From: Paenibacillus sp. 453mf | GTDB taxonomy: Bacteria; Bacillota; Bacilli; Paenibacillales; Paenibacillaceae | Direction of reading: 5' to 3' | NCBI RefSeq assembly: GCF_900116105.1 | Contig: NZ_FPAC01000002.1 | Span: 1 to 64,000 of the forward strand | Length of the DNA stretch: 64,000 nucleotides | Part shown: in pieces, positions 55,305-63,896 of the stretch | Numbering within the stretch: the first letter of the stretch is position 1 | Layout: each line of letters starts with the position of its first letter | Position numbers and translations under genes: made by a program | Notes under the pieces: model-generated | The model's input: only the letters and a program-made list of their open reading frames with translations | Told to the model about the DNA's origin: nothing | The model's database searches: none

Positions 55305-55805
55305 CTATAAACGCATGCCCATGCGGCTCTTGTAGCGTTTGAGCAGCAGCTGGGACTCGACTTTGACGATCCCGGGCATTTTGTATAATTTCTCAAGCAG
55401 AAATTGCTCCATCTCTTCCATATCCGCAAAAATACCATGCATATGCAGTGTGCTCGGACCCGTCATGTGGTACAAGCTCGTTACAGCGGGCTCCTGATCA
55501 AGCCGTTCAGCGACTTCATCCAGATACATTGGCTCAATGTCCACATTAAAGAAGGCGGACACGGACAACCCCACCTTGACCGGATTAATGACAACCGTAA
55601 AGCGTTCAATAATCTCCTTCTCGGCGAGTGCATTAATTCGAGCCTGGACCGCGACACGCGATAGTCCAATCTGCTGCCCCAGATCCGTGTAGGAAATCCG
55701 GCTGTTCTGATGCAATGCAAGTAATATTTTGCGATCTATCTCATCGAGACTGTGCATAAGCGGAATCTCTGTTGAGTTCTTTTTCACGTAAAAATCTTCA
55801 CTCAT
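55305..55805 (-). CDS. Lrp/AsnC-family regulator of the chromate operon (YwrC/ChrS-like)
   Basis: About 166 residues. HTH_AsnC domain [38 protein letters not shown] near residues 20-60, followed by an AsnC ligand-binding RAM domain ([23 protein letters not shown]). It heads the chromate transporter genes as ywrC does in B. subtilis and probably responds to chromate or an amino acid. ATG 55805 has AAAGGTGG 9 bp upstream. Confidence 0.9.
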   Translation of the reverse strand: MSEDFYVKKNSTEIPLMHSLDEIDRKILLALHQNSRISYTDLGQQIGLSRVAVQARINALAEKEIIERFTVVINPVKVGLSVSAFFNVDIEPMYLDEVAERLDQEPAVTSLYHMTGPSTLHMHGIFADMEEMEQFLLEKLYKMPGIVKVESQLLLKRYKSRMGMRL

Positions 55806-56148
55806 TAAAAAAACCACCTTTCTTACATGGTGTAAGTTGAACCGTCATATTTCATTTCACAACGAACTTTATGTAACCCACATTGCTTATTTAAAAACTT
55901 TTCGAAAGATAAGTCAATTATTTTTATGCGAAACGTTAATATAACATTCTTAATACTTTCAAAACGTTGTTGACTACAATGAAAAGAGCATGCTATTCTT
56001 TCAACATGTTAGTTTAAATAACACATAATACTCATTTTATCATTTTTATTTATACTATTTTAATGAATGGAGGTGTTTTTACGTAAACAGCTTTAAATAT
56101 CGAAATTTATGGAAAGAAACCTCACATAAACTATAGGGAGTGATTGTG
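55806..56148. promoter_or_regulatory. Divergent control region: chromate operon and MFS transporter
   Basis: 343 bp without a gene. A plus-strand promoter candidate is TTGACT (55970-55975), 18-bp spacer, TATTCT with extended TGC (55994-55999), which would give the MFS gene a long leader of about 140 nt. Two AACGTT hexamers flank the -35 region and may be part of a regulator site. Minus-strand promoter is not clear. Confidence 0.5.
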
Positions 56149-57390
56149 ATGAAATCTTGGAAGACAAGCAATCCGGTGGTACTTATCATTTTGTTTGCAT
56201 TAGGCTGGACTTTTATGTATGCAGATCGCAATATTTTATCTCCGGTAATGGGTGTCATTGGGGAGGATTGGGGACTAAACAACACGGAGCTTGGGCTAAT
56301 GTCGACCGTGTTTTTTATTACCTATGCTGCAATGCAGATCCCAGCGGGCTATTTAGCAGACCGCTTTGGAAGAGTGAAGGTGCTTGTTGCAGGCTACATC
56401 CTGTTTGGGATCGGCACCATTCTCAGCGGATTTGCTCCCGGCTTTATTGTATTCCTCGTTATACGGGCGATTACCGGACTTGGGGAAGGAACCTATTACG
56501 GCCCTCAGTACGGTATTTCAGCCAATGCCATTCCCCAAAAATATCGGGGGGTGTCCTCGGCGCTGATCAATAGCGGCATGGCGCTCGGGATCTCCCTTGG
56601 CTTTATCGCCTCCAGTTATTTTACCTTCGAGCTCGGCATGAGCTGGCAGTTCACTTTCTATCTATTCGGCGTGCTGACAATCTTTGTGGCTATCGCAATT
56701 GCTGTGTTCGTCAAAGATGACCGCAGCAAGGAAGTGGCTCCATCAGAAGCTTCCGCACCGGTAGAGAAGGGGAACATCCGCGATTTGTTCACCAGAAATC
56801 ACATTTTAACGTATATCCTCATCTTCTGCTCGTTATACGGCTTCTTCGGAATGATGACCTGGCTGCCGTTCTACCTGCAGGAATCACGCGGTCTTGAAGG
56901 CTCGGAGACGGGCATTATTGCCTCCCTGGTTCCATGGGCCTCTATTCCGGGAGCGATCTTGTTCGGTTATTTGTCCGATCGGGCGAAGAACAAGAAGCCC
57001 CTTATCCTCATCCTCGTATTCTTCGGTGCAATATGCCAATTCGTCATTCCTTACGTTGAGAATTATTCACTTATGATTGTTGGACTGATCATTTATGGTT
57101 TCGTAGGCAAGCTGGCGTTGGACCCGATTCTGATCTCTTTTGTCGCAGATAATACGAAATCTCATATGTATTCCAAGGCGTACAGCTTTTTTAACTTTGC
57201 AGGAATGCTCTCCTCTATCTTTGCTCCGTATATCACTGGGTACTTGTCAGACGTCACGGGTAATATTGAGGTTGGATTTTATCTATCCGGCGTTCTGCTG
57301 CTCATCGGTGGGGTGCTCTTCTTGTTCGTCAAAGGCGATGCGGGTGTCAAGAGCAAGGTAACTGCTCCTCAAATAGCAGCAACCAAGTAG
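56149..57390 (+). CDS. Major facilitator superfamily transporter
   Basis: About 413 residues, twelve predicted helices. MFS signature between helices 2 and 3 is AGYLADRFGRVKVLVAGY, repeated as FGYLSDRAKNKKPL between helices 8 and 9. YADRNILSPVMGVIGEDWGL in helix 1 resembles the anion:cation symporter group (hexuronate and sugar-acid transporters). Substrate not determined. ATG 56149 has AGGGAG 8 bp upstream; a GTG at 56140 overlaps the site. Ends at a terminator. Confidence 0.88.
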   Translation: MKSWKTSNPVVLIILFALGWTFMYADRNILSPVMGVIGEDWGLNNTELGLMSTVFFITYAAMQIPAGYLADRFGRVKVLVAGYILFGIGTILSGFAPGFIVFLVIRAITGLGEGTYYGPQYGISANAIPQKYRGVSSALINSGMALGISLGFIASSYFTFELGMSWQFTFYLFGVLTIFVAIAIAVFVKDDRSKEVAPSEASAPVEKGNIRDLFTRNHILTYILIFCSLYGFFGMMTWLPFYLQESRGLEGSETGIIASLVPWASIPGAILFGYLSDRAKNKKPLILILVFFGAICQFVIPYVENYSLMIVGLIIYGFVGKLALDPILISFVADNTKSHMYSKAYSFFNFAGMLSSIFAPYITGYLSDVTGNIEVGFYLSGVLLLIGGVLFLFVKGDAGVKSKVTAPQIAATK

Positions 57391-57464
57391 TGGGTGGTAT
57401 ATGGCTTCTTATCGGATAACTCAGGTAACAAGCTGACGGAGGAAGAAGACAGAATGATACAGAA

Positions 57465-57510
57465 GAAGGACATGCTGCAAGAAGCATGTCCTTCAATCGT
57501 TTTATTTATT
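57465..57510 (+). terminator. Intrinsic terminator after the MFS gene
   Basis: GAAGGACATGC / GCATGTCCTTC, a perfect 11-bp stem with an 8-nt loop, followed by a T-rich stretch. Confidence 0.75.
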
Positions 57511-57600
57511 TGGAAAAGACACCGTAATTCTCGTGCCCTCGCCTATACTCGTCTCAATAGATAAGGCTCCGCCCGCACTTCGGGCACCCAACTCAAGCTT
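57502..57600 (-). pseudogene. Sensor histidine kinase, C-terminal remnant
   Basis: About 32 codons on the minus strand encode the final G2-box segment of an HATPase domain, ending ALSIETSIGEGTRITVSFP-N-K and a stop. Nothing upstream continues the kinase; the sequence switches directly to the Crp/Fnr remnant on the other strand. Deletion remnant. Confidence 0.65.
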
Positions 57601-57777
57601 CGCGATTTGCTAATGAACGGCAAGGCAGGAGCGCTGGCATCGATGCGGGTGAGAGCGGGCAATAGTTACGGTAAAGCGACTCCGGAAGGAATATTAATTA
57701 TGGAAAAGCTGAACCATGCCGATCTGGCCGAAATGATTGGGGCAACACGTGAGAGCGTGACAAAGACGCTCAGATGA
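57592..57777 (+). pseudogene. Crp/Fnr-family regulator, C-terminal remnant
   Basis: About 61 codons, in frame to a stop at 57775-57777, encode LRDLLMNGKAGALASMRVRA and LNHADLAEMIGATRESVTKT, the second half of a Crp/Fnr dimer helix and helix-turn-helix. The N-terminal cyclic-nucleotide-binding fold is absent and no ribosome binding site or start is present. It abuts the kinase remnant, so a deletion has fused two decayed genes. Confidence 0.7.
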
Positions 57778-57894
57778 ACGAAGGAGTTCATGTCCTTCCA
57801 TATTAAAAAGACACCCGCGGCTCTGGAACGGATGTCTTCGAATTGAATGAGAATCGTGGGCAAGCTCTCGATTCTATTATAAGTTAAGTATGTG

Positions 57895-58050
57895 TTACTT
57901 CATATGGGCAGCGGCTTTTGCAGGATAAGTATAAGACAATTTGCGAATAATTTCCTTCTGCCATTTCTCGTCGCCAATGGACACCGCCAGATTAAGCAGG
58001 TCCAGATAATCATCAAGCTGTAGTGAGGTTTTGGTTACCGATGCTTTCAT
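57895..58050 (-). CDS. 51-residue protein behind a Fur box, unknown function
   Basis: The minus strand encodes 51 residues including LQLDDYLDLLNLAVSIGDEK and WQKEIIRKLSYTYPAKAAAH. Predicted largely helical and soluble. ATG 58050 is preceded by GGGGA at 12 bp, a modest site. A perfect Fur box lies 63 bp upstream of the start, so it may be one of the small iron-starvation proteins of Bacillales (compare FbpA/B/C), although I see no direct sequence match. The pattern resembles an IDEAL-type helix weakly. Confidence 0.6.
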   Translation of the reverse strand: MKASVTKTSLQLDDYLDLLNLAVSIGDEKWQKEIIRKLSYTYPAKAAAHMK

Positions 58051-58112
58051 TCTGTCTTAGAGTCCCCTTTATATAGAAATTTGAAGTTTGTCATGAAGAC
58101 AACCTACAACAA

Positions 58113-58127
58113 TGATAATCATTATCA
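58113..58127. promoter_or_regulatory. Fur box
   Basis: TGATAATCATTATCA is a perfect 7-1-7 inverted repeat identical to the Bacillus Fur consensus TGATAATNATTATCA. Located 63 bp upstream of the minus-strand small gene; the plus-strand neighbourhood has no gene, so iron repression of the small gene is the likely function. Confidence 0.85.
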
Positions 58128-58214
58128 ATGAGTTTATTATGCATGTTTTTTAATCAAATTGCAATTGTTAATCTGTATTTTGTTGGATTATTTTTTTGTG
58201 AGCCGTTATATTCG

Positions 58215-58508
58215 TCATTTCTTTTTGGACAGCAGAAAGTACGTAATGATGAGGAATGGAATGTAGATTCCGAGATAGGCGGCAGGAATGACGAACAGTG
58301 GATCTAGCAAGATGTGATGAATCTGGGTCGTGAAGGTCATGCCGCTCATATTCGTGTGATATACAGAGATCAGCAGACAAATCCCTGCAGCATAGAAGCA
58401 GAACAAGGCAATGAAGTGCAGCACCCTCTGTATCGGTTTGAAGAGCAGTGAGATGGCGCTCAGAATGAAGGGAAGAATAAGAAACAGAGCAATAAGCAAG
58501 GTGTTCAT
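58215..58508 (-). CDS. Small membrane protein, three helices, unknown function
   Basis: About 97 residues with three hydrophobic segments (LLIALFLILPFILSAISLLF, VLHFIALFCFYAAGICLLIS, LFVIPAAYLGIYIPFLIITY) and a basic tail SKKK. ATG 58508 is preceded by AAAGGAGG at 10 bp. I do not recognise the family. It is downstream of a terminator of the amino-acid ABC operon and appears independently expressed. Confidence 0.65.
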   Translation of the reverse strand: MNTLLIALFLILPFILSAISLLFKPIQRVLHFIALFCFYAAGICLLISVYHTNMSGMTFTTQIHHILLDPLFVIPAAYLGIYIPFLIITYFLLSKKK

Positions 58509-58612
58509 TTCAAGACAGCCTCCTTTTGATTCAAGTATCGACATCTTCAAGACGATGCATACAAATGAAGCTGGTAGTCCTTATGAATAGGGTATTCATG
58601 TTCTGTACGAAA

Positions 58613-58647
58613 ATGAGAAAAAGAGGCCGGAGCTTATCCGGCCTCTT
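58613..58647 (-). terminator. Intrinsic terminator of the amino-acid ABC operon
   Basis: AAGAGGCCGG / CCGGCCTCTT, a perfect 10-bp stem with a 7-nt loop; read on the minus strand it is followed by CTTTTTCTC. Confidence 0.85.
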
Positions 58648-58663
58648 CCCATTCTTAAAATGA

Positions 58664-59317
58664 TTAAGCGTCGACCCTTGTCTCCAGACGTCGGGCAAAG
58701 AGTGACAGTGAATAATTGACGATAAAGTAGAGCATTGCTGCGAAAACAATCATCGGAAGGTAGAAATCAGGATTTTGACCTCCGACAATGCGCACATGGT
58801 TCATCAGCTCCGGTAAGGAAATGGCGACAGCAAGTGAGGTATCCTTCAGCAAAGATATGGTTTGGCTGAGCAGGGGAGGCACCATTCGGCGCAGGGCCTG
58901 CGGGAGTGTAATTAGACGAAGTGTCTGAAAATAGCTGAGACCCGATGATCGCGCTGCTTCAATCTGTCCTTTATCAATGGAATTGAGCCCGCCGCGCAAT
59001 ATTTCGGCAATCATACAGCCTTCAAATACCGTCAGTCCAAATACGGCAGCCCAGAATACAGACATATTGATGCCGAACTGAGGAAGTATCAAATACGACA
59101 CCAGAATGATGAGAAAGAGCGGGAGGTTGCGGATCGTATCCACGACCACGGCAACAATCTGCGAAATAACAGGGAACTTTGTATATCGAAGAGTGCCTAG
59201 GATGATGCCAACAATAAAGCTGAGCAGGATGGCAACACCAGCGACCTGCAATGTCAGCATGAAGCCTTCCAGAAGAAACCGTATATAGGGCCAGGTATAA
59301 GCACCTGCAAAATCCAT
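58664..59317 (-). CDS. Polar amino-acid ABC transporter permease 2
   Basis: 217 residues, HisM family. EAA loop EAARSSGLSYFQTLRLITLPQA. N-terminus places FAGAYTWPYIRFLLEGFMLTLQ before helix 1. Last gene of a four-gene operon (ATPase, binding protein, permease 1, permease 2) for glutamine/glutamate/aspartate-type uptake. Confidence 0.92.
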   Translation of the reverse strand: MDFAGAYTWPYIRFLLEGFMLTLQVAGVAILLSFIVGIILGTLRYTKFPVISQIVAVVVDTIRNLPLFLIILVSYLILPQFGINMSVFWAAVFGLTVFEGCMIAEILRGGLNSIDKGQIEAARSSGLSYFQTLRLITLPQALRRMVPPLLSQTISLLKDTSLAVAISLPELMNHVRIVGGQNPDFYLPMIVFAAMLYFIVNYSLSLFARRLETRVDA

Positions 59318-59348
59318 TTCGTCCTCCTCCTTTCATGTCGGAAAAAAG

Positions 59349-60083
59349 CTAGTTAAGCGGCCTGTCCACTCCTCTTGACAGTTTTGGTGAACGTGATTTT
59401 TTAGTTGTATTCCGGATCTCGCGCTGGTTCAAGCGTTTCTCCAAGTAATGCACAAGGAAGTTTAATGGAAGTGTGATAACGAGATATAGAATAGCAACAA
59501 CGGTATAGACGGAAAGCGTCTGGAAGGTAGCCGAATTGACGCTGTCTGCAAAATACATCAGATCTAGTCCGGCAACGACAGCTAGTATGGAAGAATTCTT
59601 CACCAGATTGATGGACTGGTTCCCCATGGCCGGAAGCACGATGCGAACAGCCTGGGGCATAACGACATGCACCATTGTCTGGATGTAGCTGAGTCCCGAA
59701 GAGCGGGCTGCCTCAAGTTGCCCCTTAGGTACGGATTGAATTCCTGCCCGGATGGATTCGGCCACAAAGGCAGAGGTATAGATGGTCAGACCGAGTGTCC
59801 CGGATACGAAGCCATCCAGGTTGAGTCCTACAGATGAGAGCCCGTAATAGAAAAAGAAGATCGTAACAAGCAGTGGAATATTCCGTATGAATTCCACATA
59901 GGCCGCACCAAACCAGTTCAGCGGTTTAATGGGTGCAATGCGAAAGACGGCGATAACGGCACCGATCAAAAAGCTGCCGATCAAAGCCATGAGACTGATC
60001 TTCAGCGTATTCAGAAAGCCTGCCGAGAAATCATCCCAGTATCGCCATAGCACACTAATGTCAATTTCTGGCATAGGATTCAC
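59349..60083 (-). CDS. Polar amino-acid ABC transporter permease 1
   Basis: 244 residues, HisQ/GlnM-like. EAA loop EAARSSGLSYIQTMVHVVMPQA, nearly the same as that of permease 2, plus FIRNIPLLVTIFFFYYGLSS typical of the family. Strongly basic C-terminal tail. Starts 128 bp after the binding-protein gene, with a hairpin in the gap. Confidence 0.92.
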   Translation of the reverse strand: MNPMPEIDISVLWRYWDDFSAGFLNTLKISLMALIGSFLIGAVIAVFRIAPIKPLNWFGAAYVEFIRNIPLLVTIFFFYYGLSSVGLNLDGFVSGTLGLTIYTSAFVAESIRAGIQSVPKGQLEAARSSGLSYIQTMVHVVMPQAVRIVLPAMGNQSINLVKNSSILAVVAGLDLMYFADSVNSATFQTLSVYTVVAILYLVITLPLNFLVHYLEKRLNQREIRNTTKKSRSPKLSRGVDRPLN

Positions 60084-60168
60084 TCCTTCTTAGATCCCTG
60101 CGAATACCATTGAGCATAATTAAAGTTAGGCTGACCGCAGGGAATGTAAAGGTTCATTGCAAATAAAG

Positions 60169-60189
60169 AAGGGCGGCCGAGCCGCCCTT
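60169..60189 (-). terminator. Intra-operon hairpin after the binding-protein gene
   Basis: AAGGGCGGC-CGA-GCCGCCCTT, a perfect 9-bp GC-rich stem, followed on the minus strand by CTTTATTT. Probably a partial terminator or mRNA stabiliser raising binding-protein level. Confidence 0.7.
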
Positions 60190-60210
60190 ACGAAAGTATG
60201 CTTATACTGG

Positions 60211-61083
60211 TTACTCCGCGCTTGGCGGACTTGTTCCCAGCCATTTTTCATAGAGCTCATCGTATTCTCCGCTGTCTTTCATCTCTTGAAGCATTTCGTT
60301 GACGGTATCGACCATTTGCTGATCGCCTTTGCGAATCGCCATGCCATAAGGCTCGTCAGTGAAGATGTCTCCAACCATCTCGTAATTAGGATCATCCTGC
60401 ATCATACCGAGGAGGATGGAGTTGTCTGTTGTAAGCGCGTCTCCTTTGTTTGCTTTCAGCGCAGTGAAGGCTTCCTGGTAGTTCTCGAATTCGAGTACAT
60501 TGGCATCCGGTGCTTTTTCTTTGATATTAGTAACGGAGGTTGAACCTTTAACAGCAAGCACAGTCGTGTCGGCATTTAGGCTGTCGATACCTGTGATCGG
60601 ACTGCCCTTGGCGACAAGCAGAGATTGACCTGCATTAAAATAAACATCACTGAAGTCCACTTCCTTCATACGATCCTCCGTAATCGTCATCGTCGCGATA
60701 ATGATGTCGATCTCACCGTTCTGAAGAAGCGGTGTCCGGGTCTTGGAGGTGACCTCCTTCAGCTCCACCTTTGTTTCATCTCCGAGTATCTTTTTGGCGA
60801 GAGCCTTGGCCATATCAATATCAAAGCCTTCGACATTACCGGATATAGGATCCTTCAGTCCAAACAGCCGGGTGTCGTATTTAACACCTGCAATGACCTT
60901 GCCGCGTTCTTTGATCGCTGCGATGGTATCCATATTCTCCGATGCTTCCTGGCCGCCTGATGTTCCTGAGGAGCCAGTGGCTGGCGATGCTTCATCATTG
61001 CCGCAGCCGGCGAGAATGATGACAAACATAAGCATGAATAAGAGCGAGAGCTTTGGACCTTTAAATCTCTTTTTCGTTTTCAT
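60211..61083 (-). CDS. Polar amino-acid ABC transporter substrate-binding lipoprotein (Glu/Gln/Asp type)
   Basis: About 290 residues. Lipobox IILAGC with Cys at residue 27. SBP_bac_3 fold: VIAGVKYDTRLFGLKDPISG, GFDIDMAKALAKKILGD, ATMTITEDRMKEVDFSDVYF. The FGLKDP segment is typical of glutamate/glutamine/aspartate binding proteins (GluB/PEB1/BztA group). ATG 61083 has AAGGGG about 10 bp upstream; GTG 61095 overlaps the site. Second gene of the operon. Confidence 0.92.
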   Translation of the reverse strand: MKTKKRFKGPKLSLLFMLMFVIILAGCGNDEASPATGSSGTSGGQEASENMDTIAAIKERGKVIAGVKYDTRLFGLKDPISGNVEGFDIDMAKALAKKILGDETKVELKEVTSKTRTPLLQNGEIDIIIATMTITEDRMKEVDFSDVYFNAGQSLLVAKGSPITGIDSLNADTTVLAVKGSTSVTNIKEKAPDANVLEFENYQEAFTALKANKGDALTTDNSILLGMMQDDPNYEMVGDIFTDEPYGMAIRKGDQQMVDTVNEMLQEMKDSGEYDELYEKWLGTSPPSAE

Positions 61084-61118
61084 AAATAAGAACACCCCTT
61101 TTTTTTATCATATTTGAA

Positions 61119-61847
61119 TTAATGATGGATTAAACGACTGAGAAATTGGCGTGCGCGCTCTTCTCCTGGGTTAGAGAAGAATTGTTCTGCGGATGCATCC
61201 TCCACGATTTGTCCCTCGTCCATAAAGATAACCCGATCCGCTACTTCGCGGGCGAAGCCCATCTCATGAGTGACAATCACCATCGTCATCCCCGACTTTG
61301 CCAATGTTCGCATGACATCGAGGACTTCGCCGATCATCTCGGGGTCTAGTGCCGAGGTGGGTTCGTCAAACAGCATGATCTTGGGATCCATGGCGAGTCC
61401 TCTCGCGATGGCTACACGCTGCTGCTGTCCGCCGGACAGCTGGCTCGGATAACTGTCCGCCTTCTCTGCAATGCCGACACGGGATAAATATTTCATCGCT
61501 GTCTCAGATGCCGCGGCCTTGGACTCCTTCTTTACTTTGATGGGAGCCAGTGTAATATTCTCAATAACCTTCTTGTGGGGGTATAGATTAAAATGCTGGA
61601 ATACCATGCTGATGTCTTTGCGGAATTTGTTGATGTCGATCTTGCGCTGATGCAGAGGAACGCCGCTGACATGCAGCTCTCCGCCGGATATCGTCTCCAG
61701 ACGATTGATGCAGCGCAGCAAGGTGCTCTTGCCTGAACCGGAAGGACCAATGATCACGACAACTTCGCCTTCCTTGATCTGAAGGTCGATATTTTTGAGT
61801 ACATGAAAGCTGCCGTAATGTTTGTTAACATTTTTGAACTCGATCAA
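61119..61847 (-). CDS. Polar amino-acid ABC transporter ATPase (GlnQ type)
   Basis: 242 residues. Walker [14 protein letters not shown]-loop [11 protein letters not shown], signature [19 protein letters not shown], Walker [15 protein letters not shown] and H-loop [11 protein letters not shown], the form typical of polar amino-acid importers. First gene of the operon. It might also energise the ATPase-less importer at 15-17 kb, which is speculation. Confidence 0.94.
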   Translation of the reverse strand: MIEFKNVNKHYGSFHVLKNIDLQIKEGEVVVIIGPSGSGKSTLLRCINRLETISGGELHVSGVPLHQRKIDINKFRKDISMVFQHFNLYPHKKVIENITLAPIKVKKESKAAASETAMKYLSRVGIAEKADSYPSQLSGGQQQRVAIARGLAMDPKIMLFDEPTSALDPEMIGEVLDVMRTLAKSGMTMVIVTHEMGFAREVADRVIFMDEGQIVEDASAEQFFSNPGEERARQFLSRLIHH

Positions 61848-62194
61848 TGAAAGATCACCGCCCTTTTCTATTTCTATACATCCATTTAAGGAATATCAAG
61901 GAAATATGATTATAATGATACTATAAGACCAAAGAGTAGAGCAATCTTTTTGTCACGAAACATTACATAAGTAGCAAATTATCTAGTTCTTTTGTTGTAC
62001 AAATGTAAGTTTCTTGTTAGGATTAACGAAATTTAAGTTCTGGTTTTGTATATAAAATGGGACTTAAAACATAAATAGCAATATATTTCAAAAATATGAT
62101 CTTTTTTGCAAGGAATATGATAGAGAAGCTGCGAATATATCACGGGAGGAAGATGGAATCTTGAACTTCACCATATAAGTACAAAGGAGTTTTG
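61848..62194. promoter_or_regulatory. Divergent region between the amino-acid operon and GH28 gene
   Basis: 347 bp, AT-rich. ATTATAAT (61909-61917) gives a TATAAT on either strand, but no good -35 partner was found. An imperfect inverted repeat, TTTAAGT (62032-62038) with ACTTAAA (62062-62068), could be an operator for the GH28 gene. Confidence 0.4.
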
Positions 62195-63802
62195 ATGCCT
62201 GTGAAGGAACTGAATGTGCATGAGATCGATGGGACGGAAGCTTCTCTGTATAATGTCGAACCTCCAAATATCCCGCAGTGTGAATTTCGAATTGTTGATT
62301 TTGGTGCCCTTGGCAATGGGCTATATGATAATACAGATTGTATTAACTCAGCGCTGGAGGCCTGTGCTCAAGCGGGCGGGGGCAGAGTTGTAATCCCTGC
62401 CGGTGTATGGCTGACAGGACCGATTCTGCTTCAGAGCAGAACGGAACTGCATTTAGAGCGGGGGGCGCTTGTTCAGTTTAGCCGGGAATATACGGATTAT
62501 CCGCTCATCCTATCGAGCTATGAAGGACGTGAGACGATTCGTTCAAGGTCTCCGATCGACGGAGAGAATCTCACGGATGTTGCTATAACCGGTGAAGGTA
62601 TATTTGATGGCAGCGGTGATGCATGGAGACCCGTCAAGCAGAACAAGCTTACTGCTTCAGCCTGGGAAGCGCTCGTAGCCTCCGGTGGAGTCGTTAACGA
62701 GCGTGAAGGAGGCAATTCCATCTGGTGGCCGTCCGAACGGGCGATGGCAGGGGCTTCTTTCACGGAAGGGCTTCATAGGTCAGGAGTTCGGGATAAGTCA
62801 GCTTATGAGCCGGCTCATGAATTTCTGCGTCCTAATTTACTCAGTCTGCGCCGCTGTAAGCGTGTGCTCTTGGAAGGAGTCACATTTCAGAATTCTCCGG
62901 CATGGAACCTCCATCCATGGGCCTGTGAGCATGTCACGATTCGTAAGGTGAATGTAAGGAATCCCTGGTATGCACAGAATGGGGACGGGCTGGACCTGGA
63001 TTCAGTAAGGCATGCGCTCGTCGAGTATTGCTCCTTCGATGTCGGAGATGATGCCATCTGTCTTAAATCAGGCAAAGACGCAGAAGGTCGTGAGCTTGGG
63101 CTCCCTACTGAATACGTGACGATCCGCCACTCTACGGTGTACCATGGGCACGGCGGCTTTGTCATCGGCAGTGAAATGTCCGGAGGCGTTCGGCATATCC
63201 GAGTCTCTGATTGCATGTTTATGGGAACCGATATCGGTCTGCGCTTTAAGAGTACGAGAGGCCGTGGCGGTATTGTTGAGGATATTCTCATTGAGCGAAT
63301 CCGGATGCTCGATATAGCAAAGGAAGCGATTTTATTCTCGCTGTTCTATGAGGGGAAGGAAGGCTCGGGCCGCGGAGATGAGAAAATCTATGCCGTGGAC
63401 GAGGGGACACCGGTTTTTCGTAATATCTCCATTCGTGAGGTGGTATGCAGTGGAGCCCAAACTTCGCTGTACATGAGCGGACTCGCAGAAATGCCGGTGG
63501 AAGATATCCGTGTGGAGAACTACAATGTACAAGCAGTTAATGGCTTTGTGTGCGCTCAGGCCAAGCATCTGAAGCTGACGAATATTGCAGCAAAGGTCGA
63601 TCAAGGCTCTCTTGTCAGCCTGCATCAATGCCGCGGTGTAGAGCTGTCTGAGATCGAAGGTCTCGGAGCCGATGGACGGCTGCTCGTCGTAACGGGATCA
63701 GAGAGCACCGGCATTGTATACGGGGTTTCGAGTGGGCAGGAAGGATGCCAAATATCAGCAGGTCCAGGCGTGCGAAGCGGCTCACTGATACGCAGAAGAT
63801 AA
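62195..63802 (+). CDS. GH28 family pectin hydrolase (polygalacturonase-like), intracellular
   Basis: About 535 residues. Right-handed beta-helix with GH28 catalytic motifs: NGDGLDLDS (about residue 262), GDDAICLKSG (about 285), GHGGFVIGSE (about 318) and RFKST (about 350). An N-terminal block FRIVDFGALGNGLYDNTDC is common to exo-polygalacturonases. No signal peptide, so it probably acts in the cytoplasm on imported oligogalacturonides or rhamnogalacturonan fragments. ATG 62195 follows AAAGGAG by 5 bp; TTG 62192 is the alternative. Confidence 0.9.
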   Translation: MPVKELNVHEIDGTEASLYNVEPPNIPQCEFRIVDFGALGNGLYDNTDCINSALEACAQAGGGRVVIPAGVWLTGPILLQSRTELHLERGALVQFSREYTDYPLILSSYEGRETIRSRSPIDGENLTDVAITGEGIFDGSGDAWRPVKQNKLTASAWEALVASGGVVNEREGGNSIWWPSERAMAGASFTEGLHRSGVRDKSAYEPAHEFLRPNLLSLRRCKRVLLEGVTFQNSPAWNLHPWACEHVTIRKVNVRNPWYAQNGDGLDLDSVRHALVEYCSFDVGDDAICLKSGKDAEGRELGLPTEYVTIRHSTVYHGHGGFVIGSEMSGGVRHIRVSDCMFMGTDIGLRFKSTRGRGGIVEDILIERIRMLDIAKEAILFSLFYEGKEGSGRGDEKIYAVDEGTPVFRNISIREVVCSGAQTSLYMSGLAEMPVEDIRVENYNVQAVNGFVCAQAKHLKLTNIAAKVDQGSLVSLHQCRGVELSEIEGLGADGRLLVVTGSESTGIVYGVSSGQEGCQISAGPGVRSGSLIRRR

Positions 63803-63896
63803 AGCGGCAGTGATCATTCATTTCTATATTTCATGCCGGGTCCTGTGTTAAACTTCTGTTCATATTATGCTTAAATGAAGAACAGGAGGGTTAATG

